Positions 27,177 to 41,045 of a DNA stretch of 64,000 nucleotides are shown here, in pieces. Within the stretch, counting starts at the first letter, position 1. Every line of letters begins with the position of its first letter. The notes under the pieces were generated by a model, which was given only the letters and a program-made list of their open reading frames with translations, did not search any database and was not told the DNA's origin. The translations under genes were made by a program, and so were the position numbers. The DNA is from CAWATZ01 sp963784995 (GTDB taxonomy: Bacteria > Planctomycetota > Planctomycetia > Gemmatales > Gemmataceae), in NCBI GenBank assembly GCA_963784995.1, contig CAWATZ010000006.1:1302001-1366000 (forward strand). Reading direction: 5' to 3'.

Positions 27177-28925
27177 TCACCTGGCGTCGAGGGACGGCCC
27201 CTCGCTGAAGAATTCGAGCTTCCGGGACAGGTCGCGGGCGAAATCGGCCCGGCGGAGGAACAGCAGAGCGAAACAGGTGTCGGTGACGGACGTGCCGTGC
27301 CAGTACTCGATGACGTGCCAGCTGCCGTCGGACCGCTGCCGCGGCAGCAACTGATCGACGCCCCAGGGATACCATTCCTTGCCGTTGATGCGCCGCAGGT
27401 GGTAGAGGGCGCCGACACGCTCGATGGACCACATCGCGTACAGGTTAAGGCGGTCCTCTCCTTCCCGGGAGTCCGGCCGGCCCCACAGCAGCGGCCGGCC
27501 AACGTACTCGCTGAGCGCTTGCAGCCCCTTGTCGATGGCGGCATCCCGGATGGTGATGGCCCGACCGTCGCTCCGCGAATCGTTCAGGACCAGACCGTAC
27601 TTGACCGCCAGGCCGAGCAGGCCCGCTCCGGTCATCGACGGTCGGGGCGTCGAGCGCGGATGATTGTAGGTCCAGTAGCCGTCGGCGCGCTGCGTGGCGT
27701 GGAAGCGTTGCACCACCAGCCCCAGCGTCCGCTCCAGAGGCATCTGGTAGCGCTCGGCCGTGAGCAGGGCCAGGATGGCGAACTGCGTGTTCGAGTTGTC
27801 CGCGTTGCCGTGATCGGCAGCGAATTGGCCATCGCCGTGCAACGACGGGACCAACCGAATCCGTTCCGGCAAGGATTCCAGCAGCTTCTTGTGTTCCGGG
27901 CTGGTCAGTTCGCTGAACCGCTCGCGGTCGCCATGACCCGTGCGCTCCGGCGGTGCCGGGATGAAGCGTTCGAGCTGGGTGGGGCCTCTGCTCCTCGCGT
28001 CGCCGGCGCTGGGCACCCGGAGGAACAGGCCAAGCTCCAGCTCCTTTGTCCCTTGCCGGAACAGGTCCAGCGGTGAGGCGGGTCGGCTTTTCTCCAGGGC
28101 GGTCCACAGCGCCTGTTCCTCCTTCGGGGCAAGGACGGGGCAGCCGTAGCTCCAGCCGCCGTTCTTCTGCTGTCCCGCAACAAGGCGCAGGGTCATGCTG
28201 CGAATGCGCGGTCGGTCCTCCGGCTCCTGCAAGTGGTCGAGCAAGAGGACCGCCAGCGCCAGATCGTAGGTGCGGTGCAAGTGCGGCACGGCCTCGCGCA
28301 CCACCTTGACGGCCTTGCGCAGCTGTGGATCATCCGCGGGGATACCGCACTCGAGCAGCACCAGTGCCGGCAAGGCGGCCATGCTGGTGGGGAATTCCCG
28401 GCCGAGCGGATCGTTCGGGCCCGCCCAGATTCCCGCCGGGGACTGGCGTTGCCGCAGGCAGGAGACGCCACGCTGGATTGCCTCGCTGACCCTGGCCTGT
28501 TTGTCCGCCGGCAGCCACAGCGGTTCCGGCGCGGCCGGGCCGCCGTCCGGAGATTCCACGCTGGATGTCGCACCGTTGGCAGAGGCCGCTTCGGCCGGCG
28601 GCCGCTGGGCTCCCTTCCCAGGTCGAAGCTCAAGGAGCCCGAACACGCCGGCTGCCAGCGCAATGACCACAAGGCCAATCGGCAAGACTGCCAGCAACAG
28701 TACCCTGGACAGAGACACGGAAGCCTGCTTTTGCACGGGAGCGCTGAGAGGTTGAGGCGCGGCAGGTGCCGGCACAGGCGATCCGGCCAGGGGAGAGACG
28801 CTGGTCTGACGGATGGCAAACGGTTTCTGGCATCCAGGACAGACGAGACGCGCGTGCCCGTGCAAGCTCCCCTTGACGTGGATGCCGTGCTGGCAATGGG
28901 GGCAAAGACAATGCAGATCGGTCAT
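27177..28925 (-). CDS. zinc-ribbon, membrane-anchored alpha/alpha-toroid (squalene-cyclase-like) protein
   Basis: 582 residues. An N-terminal zinc ribbon (CLCPHCQHG, then LVCPGCQKPF, four Cys) leads through a Pro-rich linker to one membrane helix near 72-95 (VLLLAVLPIGLVVIALAAGV). The C-terminal 450 residues hold repeated helical hairpins with QxxxGxW-like signatures (RQSPAGIWAG, GQQKNGGWSYG, TQRADGYWTYN, RQRSDGSWHV), as in the prenyltransferase/squalene oxidase toroid family. The catalytic DxDD motif of cyclases is not seen. Such proteins are frequent in planctomycetes, with no known substrate. The topology places the toroid outside the cytoplasm. Confidence 0.78.
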   Translation of the reverse strand: MTDLHCLCPHCQHGIHVKGSLHGHARLVCPGCQKPFAIRQTSVSPLAGSPVPAPAAPQPLSAPVQKQASVSLSRVLLLAVLPIGLVVIALAAGVFGLLELRPGKGAQRPPAEAASANGATSSVESPDGGPAAPEPLWLPADKQARVSEAIQRGVSCLRQRQSPAGIWAGPNDPLGREFPTSMAALPALVLLECGIPADDPQLRKAVKVVREAVPHLHRTYDLALAVLLLDHLQEPEDRPRIRSMTLRLVAGQQKNGGWSYGCPVLAPKEEQALWTALEKSRPASPLDLFRQGTKELELGLFLRVPSAGDARSRGPTQLERFIPAPPERTGHGDRERFSELTSPEHKKLLESLPERIRLVPSLHGDGQFAADHGNADNSNTQFAILALLTAERYQMPLERTLGLVVQRFHATQRADGYWTYNHPRSTPRPSMTGAGLLGLAVKYGLVLNDSRSDGRAITIRDAAIDKGLQALSEYVGRPLLWGRPDSREGEDRLNLYAMWSIERVGALYHLRRINGKEWYPWGVDQLLPRQRSDGSWHVIEYWHGTSVTDTCFALLFLRRADFARDLSRKLEFFSEGPSLDAR

Positions 28926-29082
28926 TGTCGCAGACCTCGGCTCAAGTGAGCACCATTGGTCACTCCGGTCGCGCCTTCCTGGACTTGCAATCCCGCAAAC
29001 CGCTCTGCTTCCCTTCTATCACCTCCACGGGTTCATCGCAAGCCACGCCTGGTGATCTTCTTCAAACAACGCGAGCCCCACT

Positions 29083-33484
<4,402 letters not shown>

Positions 33485-33653
33485 GGGCAAGCTCCGCGAG
33501 CCAGGGAACGATCGGTGCCAGGAGAGATTCTACCGCCCCCGGCACGGCTTTGCCAGACGCGCCCGTTCGGGCTCGGGCTCGTCTTCTCCGCGTTCTCAAA
33601 GTGCTGTACAATCTCCCAATCGAGACCGATCCAAAACGGGAAGGGAGGCGGTC

Positions 33654-34457
33654 ATGGCCAATCCCTGGATTGTGCGACACGGAGCCATGCGGTTTTTGGG
33701 AGAGTTCGAGGTCGAAGCCGGGGAGTACAACCGGGGCGACGAGGTGATCGTCCGCACAGACCGCGGCCTGGAAGTGGGCCAGGTGCTGTGCCCCTCCACG
33801 GCCCGGGCCCTCGAGCTGATTGCCGAGCCGACCCGCGGCCGCATCCTCCGGGCCCTGTCCGACCGCGACCGGTCCGAACGGGAGCGGCTGGCCGCCCAGG
33901 AGGAAAAGGAGATGGACACCTGCTCCAGCTTTGTCGAGCAGCGCAAGCTCCAGATGGAACTGGTGGACGTCGAGCACCTGTTCGGCGGCGAGCGGATCGT
34001 CTTCTACTTCCTGGCCGAGAAGCGGGTCGATTTCCGGGAGCTGGTCAAGGACCTGGCCCGGGAGTACCAGACCCGGATCGAAATGCGCCAGATCGGGGTC
34101 CGCGACGAGGCCAAGCTGCTGGCCGACTACGGCGACTGCGGCAAGCCGGTTTGCTGCAACACCCACATGATCGTCATGCCTCCGGTGTCGATGCGCATGG
34201 CCAAGCTGCAGAAGTCCACTCTGGACCCCTCGAAGATTTCCGGCCGCTGTGGCCGATTGAAGTGCTGTTTGCGTTTTGAGCAGGACGTGTACGAGGAGTT
34301 TCAGCAGTCGCTGCCGGCCGTCAACAGCCGGGTCCTGACCCGCAAGGGCCAGGGCCGGGTCCTGGCCCAGGAGATCCTCGCCCGCCGGGTCCTGGTGGAA
34401 TTCGAGGATGGCCGCAAGCTCCCGGTCGCCCTCGACGAAATACTCACGCGCCTGTAG
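33654..34457 (+). CDS. PSP1 C-terminal domain protein (RicT/YaaT family)
   Basis: 267 residues, ATG at 33654 after GGGAGGCG. The PSP1 core is visible (MRFLGEFEVEAGEYNRGDEV, GLEVGQVLC, VFYFLAEKRVDFRELV), followed by the cysteine sets YGDCGKPVCCNTHM and GRCGRLKCCLRFE. In Bacillus RicT these cysteines help hold [4Fe-4S] clusters in a complex that affects RNase Y processing; a similar RNA-processing role here is inference. The C-terminal SH3-like tail is RVLTRKGQGRVLAQE. It starts a three-gene plus-strand unit with 34549 and 34965. Confidence 0.88.
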   Translation: MANPWIVRHGAMRFLGEFEVEAGEYNRGDEVIVRTDRGLEVGQVLCPSTARALELIAEPTRGRILRALSDRDRSERERLAAQEEKEMDTCSSFVEQRKLQMELVDVEHLFGGERIVFYFLAEKRVDFRELVKDLAREYQTRIEMRQIGVRDEAKLLADYGDCGKPVCCNTHMIVMPPVSMRMAKLQKSTLDPSKISGRCGRLKCCLRFEQDVYEEFQQSLPAVNSRVLTRKGQGRVLAQEILARRVLVEFEDGRKLPVALDEILTRL

Positions 34458-34511
34458 GGAACGCCCTCCGTGGCGTTCCGTTGGCTGCGGAACGCCACGG
34501 AGGGCGTTCCC
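34457..34511. repeat. inverted repeat, family D (24-base perfect arms)
   Basis: GGGAACGCCCTCCGTGGCGT plus TCCG, loop TTGGCTG, then the exact complement. It begins on the last base of the PSP1 gene's TAG stop. As a transcript it is a strong hairpin, possibly a transcript 3' end or processing site between cotranscribed genes. Confidence 0.9.
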
Positions 34512-34548
34512 TGCAGGACGTCCACCCCCGGATGGGAAGGTTTTGGAA

Positions 34549-34968
34549 ATGACCATGCACCACCCCAAGCTCGATGAGCTGATCCGCCGCGATCCCCGCT
34601 ATCCGCCCGAGGCGTATGAGTTCCTTTATGCAGCCCTCGCTCATACTCAGGTCCTGCTCAAGCGCCGGCCGAACCAGCCAGCCGGCCCCGAGGGAGAATG
34701 CCACGTGTCCGGTCGGGAACTGCTGGAGGGGGTTCGCGATCTGGCCTTGAAGGAGTTTGGCCTGCTGGCCCGCACCGTCTTCCGCACCTGGGGCATCAAT
34801 CGCACCGATGACTTCGGCGACCTGGTCTTCAACCTGGTCGAGGCTGGCCTGATGAGCAAGACCGCCGAGGACAACCGTGAGGACTTCCACGACGTCTTTG
34901 ACCTGGACAGCGCCCTGGTGGACGATTATCGAATTGTGATCGGAGAAGACGAGGAGGCCCAATCATGA
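34549..34968 (+). CDS. Minf_1886-family protein
   Basis: 139 residues, ATG at 34549. The text LIRRDPRYPPEAYEFLYAAL, HVSGRELLEGVRDLALKEFG, ARTVFRTWGINRTDDFGDLV and NLVEAGLMSKT is the full conserved core of a family restricted mainly to Planctomycetes and Verrucomicrobia, of unknown function. Its strict conservation suggests a basic cellular role. The stop overlaps the next start (ATGA), so translation is probably coupled. Confidence 0.85.
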   Translation: MTMHHPKLDELIRRDPRYPPEAYEFLYAALAHTQVLLKRRPNQPAGPEGECHVSGRELLEGVRDLALKEFGLLARTVFRTWGINRTDDFGDLVFNLVEAGLMSKTAEDNREDFHDVFDLDSALVDDYRIVIGEDEEAQS

Positions 34969-35620
34969 AATCACAGACGACAACCCCTGCCTCCATCAAA
35001 ACGTCCTCACCCAGGGAGACGCGGGTCACCGACCGGGCAGGAACGCCGGGGCCGGCCGGTGGCGGAGCGAGCGCACCAGTGCCTCCAACATTTGCAAGAA
35101 AATGGGTCGCGGTTGTGACCGGGTTGCTCTTCTTCGCCTGGATCGGCTACCTGTTCTTCCTGGTCCAGACCCGTCCGCAAGCACCTCATGGGGGCCCGGT
35201 GATCCTGTCCCGGCCGCAGTTTTTGATCTCGGAACTGGACGTGATCGCCACAGTCGAGAGCGCGGAAGGCCCCGTCACCATCAAGGAGGTGGTCTATCCC
35301 CGGGACCTGGCCCAGAGCAAACTGGTCGGCGAGAAGATCACCGTCACCAATCTGCAGAAATGCCAGCCACTGCCCGGCGGCAAGAAAGAGTCGGGCAAGG
35401 CCCACGACTTCCAGGGCCCGGGCGAGTACATCCTTGCCCTGAAGCCCACGGACCCGGCCGCGAAACTCGAAACCGCTCGCACCTTTGAAGTGGTGCCGAC
35501 GCCGCCTTCCCCTGGCTTTCCCCCTCCCGGCCTCATCCGGCCCGGCCCGCCGCGCATTTACCCGCTCATTCCCGCCACCGAGCGCAGCTCCGGCAAATCG
35601 AAAAAGAGAAACCGCAGTGA
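34965..35620 (+). CDS. single-pass membrane protein, end frameshifted
   Basis: About 217 residues. A Pro/Ala/Thr-rich N-terminus, one membrane helix at about 46-66 (KWVAVVTGLLFFAWIGYLFF), then an extracytoplasmic domain (ISELDVIATVESAEGPVTI, GPGEYILALKPT) and a Pro-rich end. In this frame no stop occurs until far inside the opposite-strand peptidase gene. The neighbouring frame gives AQLRQIEKEKPQ and a stop at 35618-35620, just before the inverted repeat, so one base was probably lost near 35570. Function unknown; the last 15 codons are uncertain. Confidence 0.6.
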
Positions 35621-35627
35621 CCGGTCG

Positions 35628-35689
35628 GAAAGTAGCCGGCACACTCCGTGTGCCGAGGGCTCGGCACACGGAGTGTGCCGGCTACTTTC
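35628..35689. repeat. inverted repeat, family E (29-base perfect arms, 4-base loop)
   Basis: GAAAGTAGCCGGCACACTCC plus GTGTGCCGA, loop GGGC, exact complement. It separates two convergent genes and its right arm contains the stop codon of the S9 peptidase gene. As RNA it would end transcripts in either direction, though no T run is present. Confidence 0.92.
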
Positions 35690-37925
35690 TGTCAGTAGGC
35701 CGGCCCAGCTGCTGCTTGAAGAAGCGGACAAACCGCCCATAGAGCCGTTGCGTCACCACCGGGTCGGGCACCATGTGGGTCAACCCGGAGAGCGGCAGCA
35801 TCTCGAACTCCTTGCCGGCACGGAAGAGCGCATCCGCCAGTTTGAGCGAGTGGCGGAAATAGACGTTGTCGTCCGCGGTGCCATGCACCAGGAGCAGGGG
35901 CCGTTTCAGGTCCCTGGCGTAGGTGAGCAGCGATGCCTCCCGGTACGCCTCCGGATTGGCCTCGGGCAAACCGAGGTAGCGTTCCGTGTAATGGGTGTCG
36001 TAGTCGAGCCAGTCCACGACCGGGGCACCGGCAATCCCCGCCTTGAAGACGTCGGGGCGCCGCAGCACCGCCAGGGCGGAGAGATACCCGCCGAAGGACC
36101 AGCCGTAAATGCCCACCCGCTCCAGGTCCAGTTCCGGCAGTCGTTCCCCGAGCGCTTTCAGTGCCGACACCTGATCCTCAAGCGGTACGCTGCCAAAGCG
36201 AAGGTAGACCGCTCGTTCCCACGCCGCGCCCCGTCCCGGCGTCCCGCGATTGTCCACCGAGACGACGATGAAACCCTGATCCGCGATCCACTGCGGTAGC
36301 AAGCGCGTGTTCATGCTCGCCTGGACCAGCTGATGCGTCGGTCCGCCATAGACGTACAGCAGCACCGGATAGCGTTTGCGTGGGTCGAAGTCACGCGGAC
36401 GGGTGACCATTGCCTGGAAGCCCTTGCCCGCTCCCACGGTCAGCAGCTCGGCCGACGGAGTGAAGGGCGGGTTCTCGGCCACGGAGGGCAATTCGGTGAT
36501 CGCCGTGCCATCCGCCTTGACCACCATTGAGCGCGGCATCGCCGTCAGAGTGCTGGTGGTGTGGACGAAGACAGTGTCCTGACTGCCAAACTCGGCCGAG
36601 TGAATGCCGGGCTCGCGGGACAGCGGTTCCGCCTTGCCCTCGTCCAGCGACACCCGGAACAGTTGCAGCTGGGTCGGATCGGTGCTTCCCCGATAGTACG
36701 CCAGGCGGGCCTTGCCGTCCACCTGGAGCAGCTCATGGAACCCGCCGTCGGCCGGGACCAGCACCCGCTTCACCTGACCGTCCTTGTCGCGCAGTTCCAG
36801 CTGCATCCCATCCTTGCGCTGGGCGGGCCAGACAAAGCTCTCGGCATCGATCCAGCGCGGCCCATCCTGGCGCAGATGGACCCAGGTCGGGTCTGTCTCG
36901 GTCAGCAAGACGGTGGTCTTGCCGGTCGCCGGATCAACCCGGAGCAGACTCTGTTCATGCTGCTCCCGCGTCTGAACGGCGATCGTCAGCGGACCTTTTC
37001 TGCCCCAGTGGACCGAGCCCAGATAGGGGTACTTCTTCAAGTCCCACTGAATCCAGGTCGTATCGCCGCCGCTGACCGGGACCACGCCGAGCCGGACCTT
37101 GACGTTGGCCTTGCCCGGCCGGGGGTAAAAGGTCGGATGGGCCGGCCGATCCGGGTACAGCGGATCGGCGACGTACCAGACCTCGACCCCATCCGCGTCC
37201 GCTTCCTCCCAGACCAGGGAGCGCGAATCGGACGACCACCAGTAGCCGGTGTGGCGGGCCATCTCTTCCTCGGCCACGAACTCGGCCAGGCCATGCGTCT
37301 TGCGGGCACTGCCGCCGGTTGTGACCCGTGTGAGCTTCCGGGTGTTCAGGTCAAGGACACACAGGTCATGGTCGAGGACGAACGAGACTTGCTTGCCGTC
37401 GGGGGAGAACTTGGGATCGAGAATGGTTCCCGGGGGCGTCTTCAGTTCCTGGATGGCTCCGGTTTTGTTTTCCCGGACAGCGAGGTCCCGGCGGACGACG
37501 TACAGCTTGCCGGAGAGGGCAACCAGGATCAGCTTGCCATCGGCAGAGAGCTGATAGTCGGTGAAGCCGGAAACGCTGACGCGCTGCCGTTCTCGCCGTG
37601 CTTTTTCCTCGGGGGTGAGGTCCTCTCCCGCCCCCTTGAGGATCGACTCCGCCGTGAGCAGTTCCTGGACCTTGCCGCTGCCAACGTCCAGCTGATACAG
37701 GTTGAGCCGGGGCACCCGCGCCTGGGAGCGCAGGAACAGGACGCTCTTGCCGTCCGGGGTGGGCCGGGCCTTGACGGGCCGGCCCAGCATGAAGCCGCGC
37801 GTCTCGGCGTGGTGACGCAGGTAAGTGGTATCCAACGGGGCTACCTTGGTTGACGGGGGCTCCGCCGCCTGGCTGGCGGAAGAGAGCAAACAAAGGGCAC
37901 ACGCAAGCAGAGCAGGGGTACGCAT
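35682..37925 (-). CDS. secreted S9 family peptidase (dipeptidyl-peptidase IV type)
   Basis: 747 residues. The signal peptide is MRTPALLACALCLLSSASQA; the start at 37925 is preferred because it begins there. The N-terminal eight-bladed propeller region (DPKFSPDGKQVSFVLDHDL, YWWSSDSRSLVWEEAD) leads to the alpha/beta hydrolase domain. The catalytic Ser lies in GIYGWSFGGYLS, the Asp in HGTADDNVYF and the His in LSGLTHMVPD. DPP4-type enzymes release N-terminal dipeptides in the periplasm; substrate choice is not evident. The EE pair of the propeller (VAEEEMARHTGYWWS) used by DPP4 to bind the substrate N-terminus is present. Confidence 0.9.
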   Translation of the reverse strand: MRTPALLACALCLLSSASQAAEPPSTKVAPLDTTYLRHHAETRGFMLGRPVKARPTPDGKSVLFLRSQARVPRLNLYQLDVGSGKVQELLTAESILKGAGEDLTPEEKARRERQRVSVSGFTDYQLSADGKLILVALSGKLYVVRRDLAVRENKTGAIQELKTPPGTILDPKFSPDGKQVSFVLDHDLCVLDLNTRKLTRVTTGGSARKTHGLAEFVAEEEMARHTGYWWSSDSRSLVWEEADADGVEVWYVADPLYPDRPAHPTFYPRPGKANVKVRLGVVPVSGGDTTWIQWDLKKYPYLGSVHWGRKGPLTIAVQTREQHEQSLLRVDPATGKTTVLLTETDPTWVHLRQDGPRWIDAESFVWPAQRKDGMQLELRDKDGQVKRVLVPADGGFHELLQVDGKARLAYYRGSTDPTQLQLFRVSLDEGKAEPLSREPGIHSAEFGSQDTVFVHTTSTLTAMPRSMVVKADGTAITELPSVAENPPFTPSAELLTVGAGKGFQAMVTRPRDFDPRKRYPVLLYVYGGPTHQLVQASMNTRLLPQWIADQGFIVVSVDNRGTPGRGAAWERAVYLRFGSVPLEDQVSALKALGERLPELDLERVGIYGWSFGGYLSALAVLRRPDVFKAGIAGAPVVDWLDYDTHYTERYLGLPEANPEAYREASLLTYARDLKRPLLLVHGTADDNVYFRHSLKLADALFRAGKEFEMLPLSGLTHMVPDPVVTQRLYGRFVRFFKQQLGRPTDRK

Positions 37926-37973
37926 ACAGAGGAGAGTATCACGACCCGGCGATGCAGGCAAGCCGCAAGCGGC

Positions 37974-39122
37974 TTACTCCTCCGTGTCAGATCCCGGCTC
38001 ACCGGCCTTCTTCGCTCCCGGCAACGGATGCGGCGTCACTCGCTTCTTCAGCTCCCCAATCTCGGCCAGCTGCTGACTGAACGAGTCATTGCCATTGCGC
38101 CTGTCAAACTGGCCGGCCAGGTCCTGGCACTGAGTCCGGAACCACCCGGCCAGCTCCGCCGTGGCCACCCGTCCACGCTCTCCCTGGGGCAGTTGCTCGG
38201 GAAGCCGCAGCCGGATTTGCTGCCGGCCCTTTTCCTGCAAGCGCTCCAGGAGAAGGAGGGCCGCCAGGTAAAACTCGAAGCGCCAGGACAGACCCGTGGT
38301 CTTGACGGCGACCGGCAGGTGCTTCTCCAGCATCTTGACCGCCCGGGGAAGGTTGTCGGTCAGCACCAGGAAGGTGAGGTGCTTGGCGACGTAGCTGATG
38401 AACTTGGGATTGCGGGCGATCATCCGATAGCCCTTGACGTGATGTTCCATCGCCTCTTCGAGCCGGCCCGTCCGCCACAGCGGCTCCAGGAGCGAGGCGT
38501 AGGTCCGATGCGGCACCTCGGCACAGCGCTGGTGTCCCTGAAGGATGGGACGGGCCGCCGCCACGGCCTCGCGATACTGTCCCAGGAAGGTAAAGTGGCG
38601 GATGGTGCCATCAGCGACGCAGGCGGGACAGTCGCTGAGCCAATCGCGGCGGGTTTGCTCCAGCTGCTTGTGGCCCGCCTCGGCCAGGGCCCGGTCGCCC
38701 AGGTCGGAGGCCATCCCCCGCCGGATCGAGCCGAGCGCGTGCAAGGTCGAGCCGGCCCGCTGGTAGCGCTCGGTCATGTCGGCCAGCATCTTCTCAATCT
38801 GCTCCCGGCTGACCTGGGGAAAGACCGGCAGCTCGTCGATGACCCACTTGTATTTCCAGAGCAGGTCTCGTTCCGGAAACGTTTCCGGATCGCGGTCGCT
38901 CTGGGACAGGCACCAGCTGAAGGTGACCAGCGTCAGGTCGGGCTGCCCGGCGAAGGTGGCCGCCTCGATCAGTTCGCTCCGGGTCTCGAAGCCGGCCACG
39001 GCGTCGTTGTGCAGATCGGCCAGCCGGACCGCCTCTTCGATCAGGGCCACCTTGGCGGGACCATGTTCCAGGACGGCCGCCTGGTCCAGAAGCTCCTCGA
39101 TCTGGTCAGTGTAGTCGGTCAT
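37974..39122 (-). CDS. helical-repeat (TPR-like) protein coupled to HSP90 gene
   Basis: 382 residues, all-helical: IEELLDQAAVLEHGPAKVAL, FETRSELIEAATFAGQPDL, HRTYASLLEPLWRTGRLEEA, HHVKGYRMIARNPKFISYVA. TPR-like but not a textbook match. A CPAC pair sits near residue 175. The ATG overlaps the HSP90 stop (ATGA at 39119-39122), so the two are translationally coupled. TPR proteins are classic HSP90 co-chaperones in eukaryotes, which makes a chaperone partnership plausible, though unproven here. Confidence 0.65.
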   Translation of the reverse strand: MTDYTDQIEELLDQAAVLEHGPAKVALIEEAVRLADLHNDAVAGFETRSELIEAATFAGQPDLTLVTFSWCLSQSDRDPETFPERDLLWKYKWVIDELPVFPQVSREQIEKMLADMTERYQRAGSTLHALGSIRRGMASDLGDRALAEAGHKQLEQTRRDWLSDCPACVADGTIRHFTFLGQYREAVAAARPILQGHQRCAEVPHRTYASLLEPLWRTGRLEEAMEHHVKGYRMIARNPKFISYVAKHLTFLVLTDNLPRAVKMLEKHLPVAVKTTGLSWRFEFYLAALLLLERLQEKGRQQIRLRLPEQLPQGERGRVATAELAGWFRTQCQDLAGQFDRRNGNDSFSQQLAEIGELKKRVTPHPLPGAKKAGEPGSDTEE

Positions 39123-40961
39123 GGTTGGGTCCCCTCGGGCTTGTCTTTTCGAGTCTCCTGCGCCTCAACACCCCACTCGATCAGGGCCAGCAAACCCTCG
39201 TTCAGCAGGTTCATCTCCCGGGCACTGAGCGGATGATGACCCAGCAGCAGGGATTGCACGTACAGCATCTGGATGGAGCGGCGCAGCAGACTGCCTGTCT
39301 TGCAGGCTCGCCAGCCTCCGCACGAGGTGATTGTGGTAGTTGAAGCAGAGCTGACCGTGGGCCCCGGAGGTGCGTTCGCGCCGGCCCAGGTTGTCCAGCA
39401 CGCCGGCCCACAGGGGATTGGCGATCTCCTTCGATTGCTCCAGGGAGCGCAGAAATCGCCCCTCACTGCCGGTGACGTACAGGGCCGGCAGTTCCCGCGG
39501 CAGATACTTTTTCATCTCGGCGGCGCAGTGGTGCGGCCGCAGCACCGAGTCGGCCAGGCGCAGGAAACCGTCCACCTGGTCCTGTTCCTCCAGGTCCAGA
39601 TCGTCGAAGTTCTGGGTCAGCGCAGTGGGATCGACCACCTCGACCTGGGCCTCGGGGAAGAGATCGCCGTAGCGGTTGAGCAACTCGGCGTCATGGACGT
39701 AGCCGCCGTTGATAACGCAGAGGTTCTGGGCCGAGGCCACCCGGGCAATCTGGCGGAACTGGTCCACGTCGGGGGCGTAGCGGATGGTCGGGTGTTCTTT
39801 GCGATACTCGCCGAGGGTCATCCGGCCCAGCGACGTCTCGAAGGGCAACCAATCGATGAAGAGCTTGTAGAAATCGTCGTCTTGCAAGGCCAGGGCCTTG
39901 ATCGAGAGAGCGTGCAGGCCGATCAGTTGCTCCAGCTTGTCCGGAGAGCGCCGGGCCATGCTGACCAGGTAATCCCGCAGGCAGTTGCCCAGGGTCGTCC
40001 GGGCCGCGTCGAGCTTGTCGTCCTCGTAGAACGACTCGCGCGAGGCGGTCGGCCGGAGGTCGTTGGCGTTGACGACCGCCTTGACGAAGAAGGCCCAGTC
40101 GGGCAGCAGGTTGTCGGCCTGTTCCGACAGGAGCATGTTCTTCAGATAGACGCGGTGGGCCCGCTTGGTGGTCAGGTTCGGGGTGTAGGGCAGCACGAAG
40201 GCGACCCCATCCAGGTCGCCGACGGTGGAGCGCAGCGGAATGGCGTCGAAGAAATCGCTGCTGAAGGCTTCCCGGCCGAAGTCGAGCAGAGCGCGGGTCC
40301 GGGCCTGGTCGCTGGGGTATTTCTGCCTCCAGGGAGCGCCGCCGGCGTTGATGACCTCGGCGTGTTTGCCCGCGATCACCCGGATCGGGAAAGGCAGCAG
40401 AATGCCGTAGTGCCGCAGCAGCTCGCGGATCTTCTCGGGCTCGAACAGCTCCTCGCTGCCTTTCTTGCAGGTCAGGTAGACCTGGGTCCCGGGAGCGAGA
40501 TCGGCTTCGAGGACCTTGATGCCGTAGGTGCCATCGGGCCGGCCGCGCCATTCCAGCGTGGGCTGGCCGCCGCGGGCGGAGCGGGTGACGACGACAATCT
40601 CGTCGCTGACCACGAAGCAGGAGAGCAGGCCGATGCCGAACTGGCCGATGAAGTCGGTGGGGCGATTGCCTTCACGGGCGCGCTTGGAGCTTTCGCCGAT
40701 GGTGGCGAGGAAGGTGTGGATCTCGTCCTCGGTCAGGCCGATGCCGTTGTCCGCGAAAACCAGCGCCGGCGGCTTGCCGGGCCGATTGTGGACCTCGACG
40801 GCGACCTCGCCCTGAAAGGCCGGGTCAAGATGTTGCCGGGCCCGGATGGCGTCGATGCCGTTCTGGAGCAATTCCCGGCCAAAGACTTCCGGACCACTGT
40901 ACAGGTGGTTGGAAAGCAGGTCAATCAGTCCACGCAGGTTGATCTGGAACTTGTGATCCAC
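39119..40961 (-). CDS. HSP90-family chaperone (HtpG-like), one frameshift
   Basis: About 614 residues. The GTG at 40961 is preferred over an upstream TTG because GAGGGGG lies at the right distance and homologous text starts DHKFQINLRGLIDLLSNHLY. The GHKL ATP site shows RELLQNGIDAIRARQ, FADNGIGLTEDEI, TIGESSKRAR and IGQFGIGLLSCF. The middle domain follows (LKNMLLSEQADNLLPDWAFF, RPTASRESFYEDD). The frame changes near 39295: the text moves from LVRRLASLQD to LRRSIQMLYVQSLLLGHH and ends KPEGTQP, where the stop overlaps the next start. That overlap supports the shifted frame as the true end. This is the shorter, divergent bacterial HSP90 type. Confidence 0.85.
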
Positions 40962-41045
40962 AAGAGGCCCCCTCAAGGAGTTCGTGCTTGCTTACAGGAG
41001 CGATTATGACCGGGTTTGGTTCGGTGTCAAGCAAAGCCGGACGTC

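Noticed and set aside
34965..36299. A 444-residue reading of the 34965 gene
   Set aside because: Past 35620 the frame crosses an inverted repeat and then runs antisense to the S9 peptidase; the neighbouring frame offers a natural stop.
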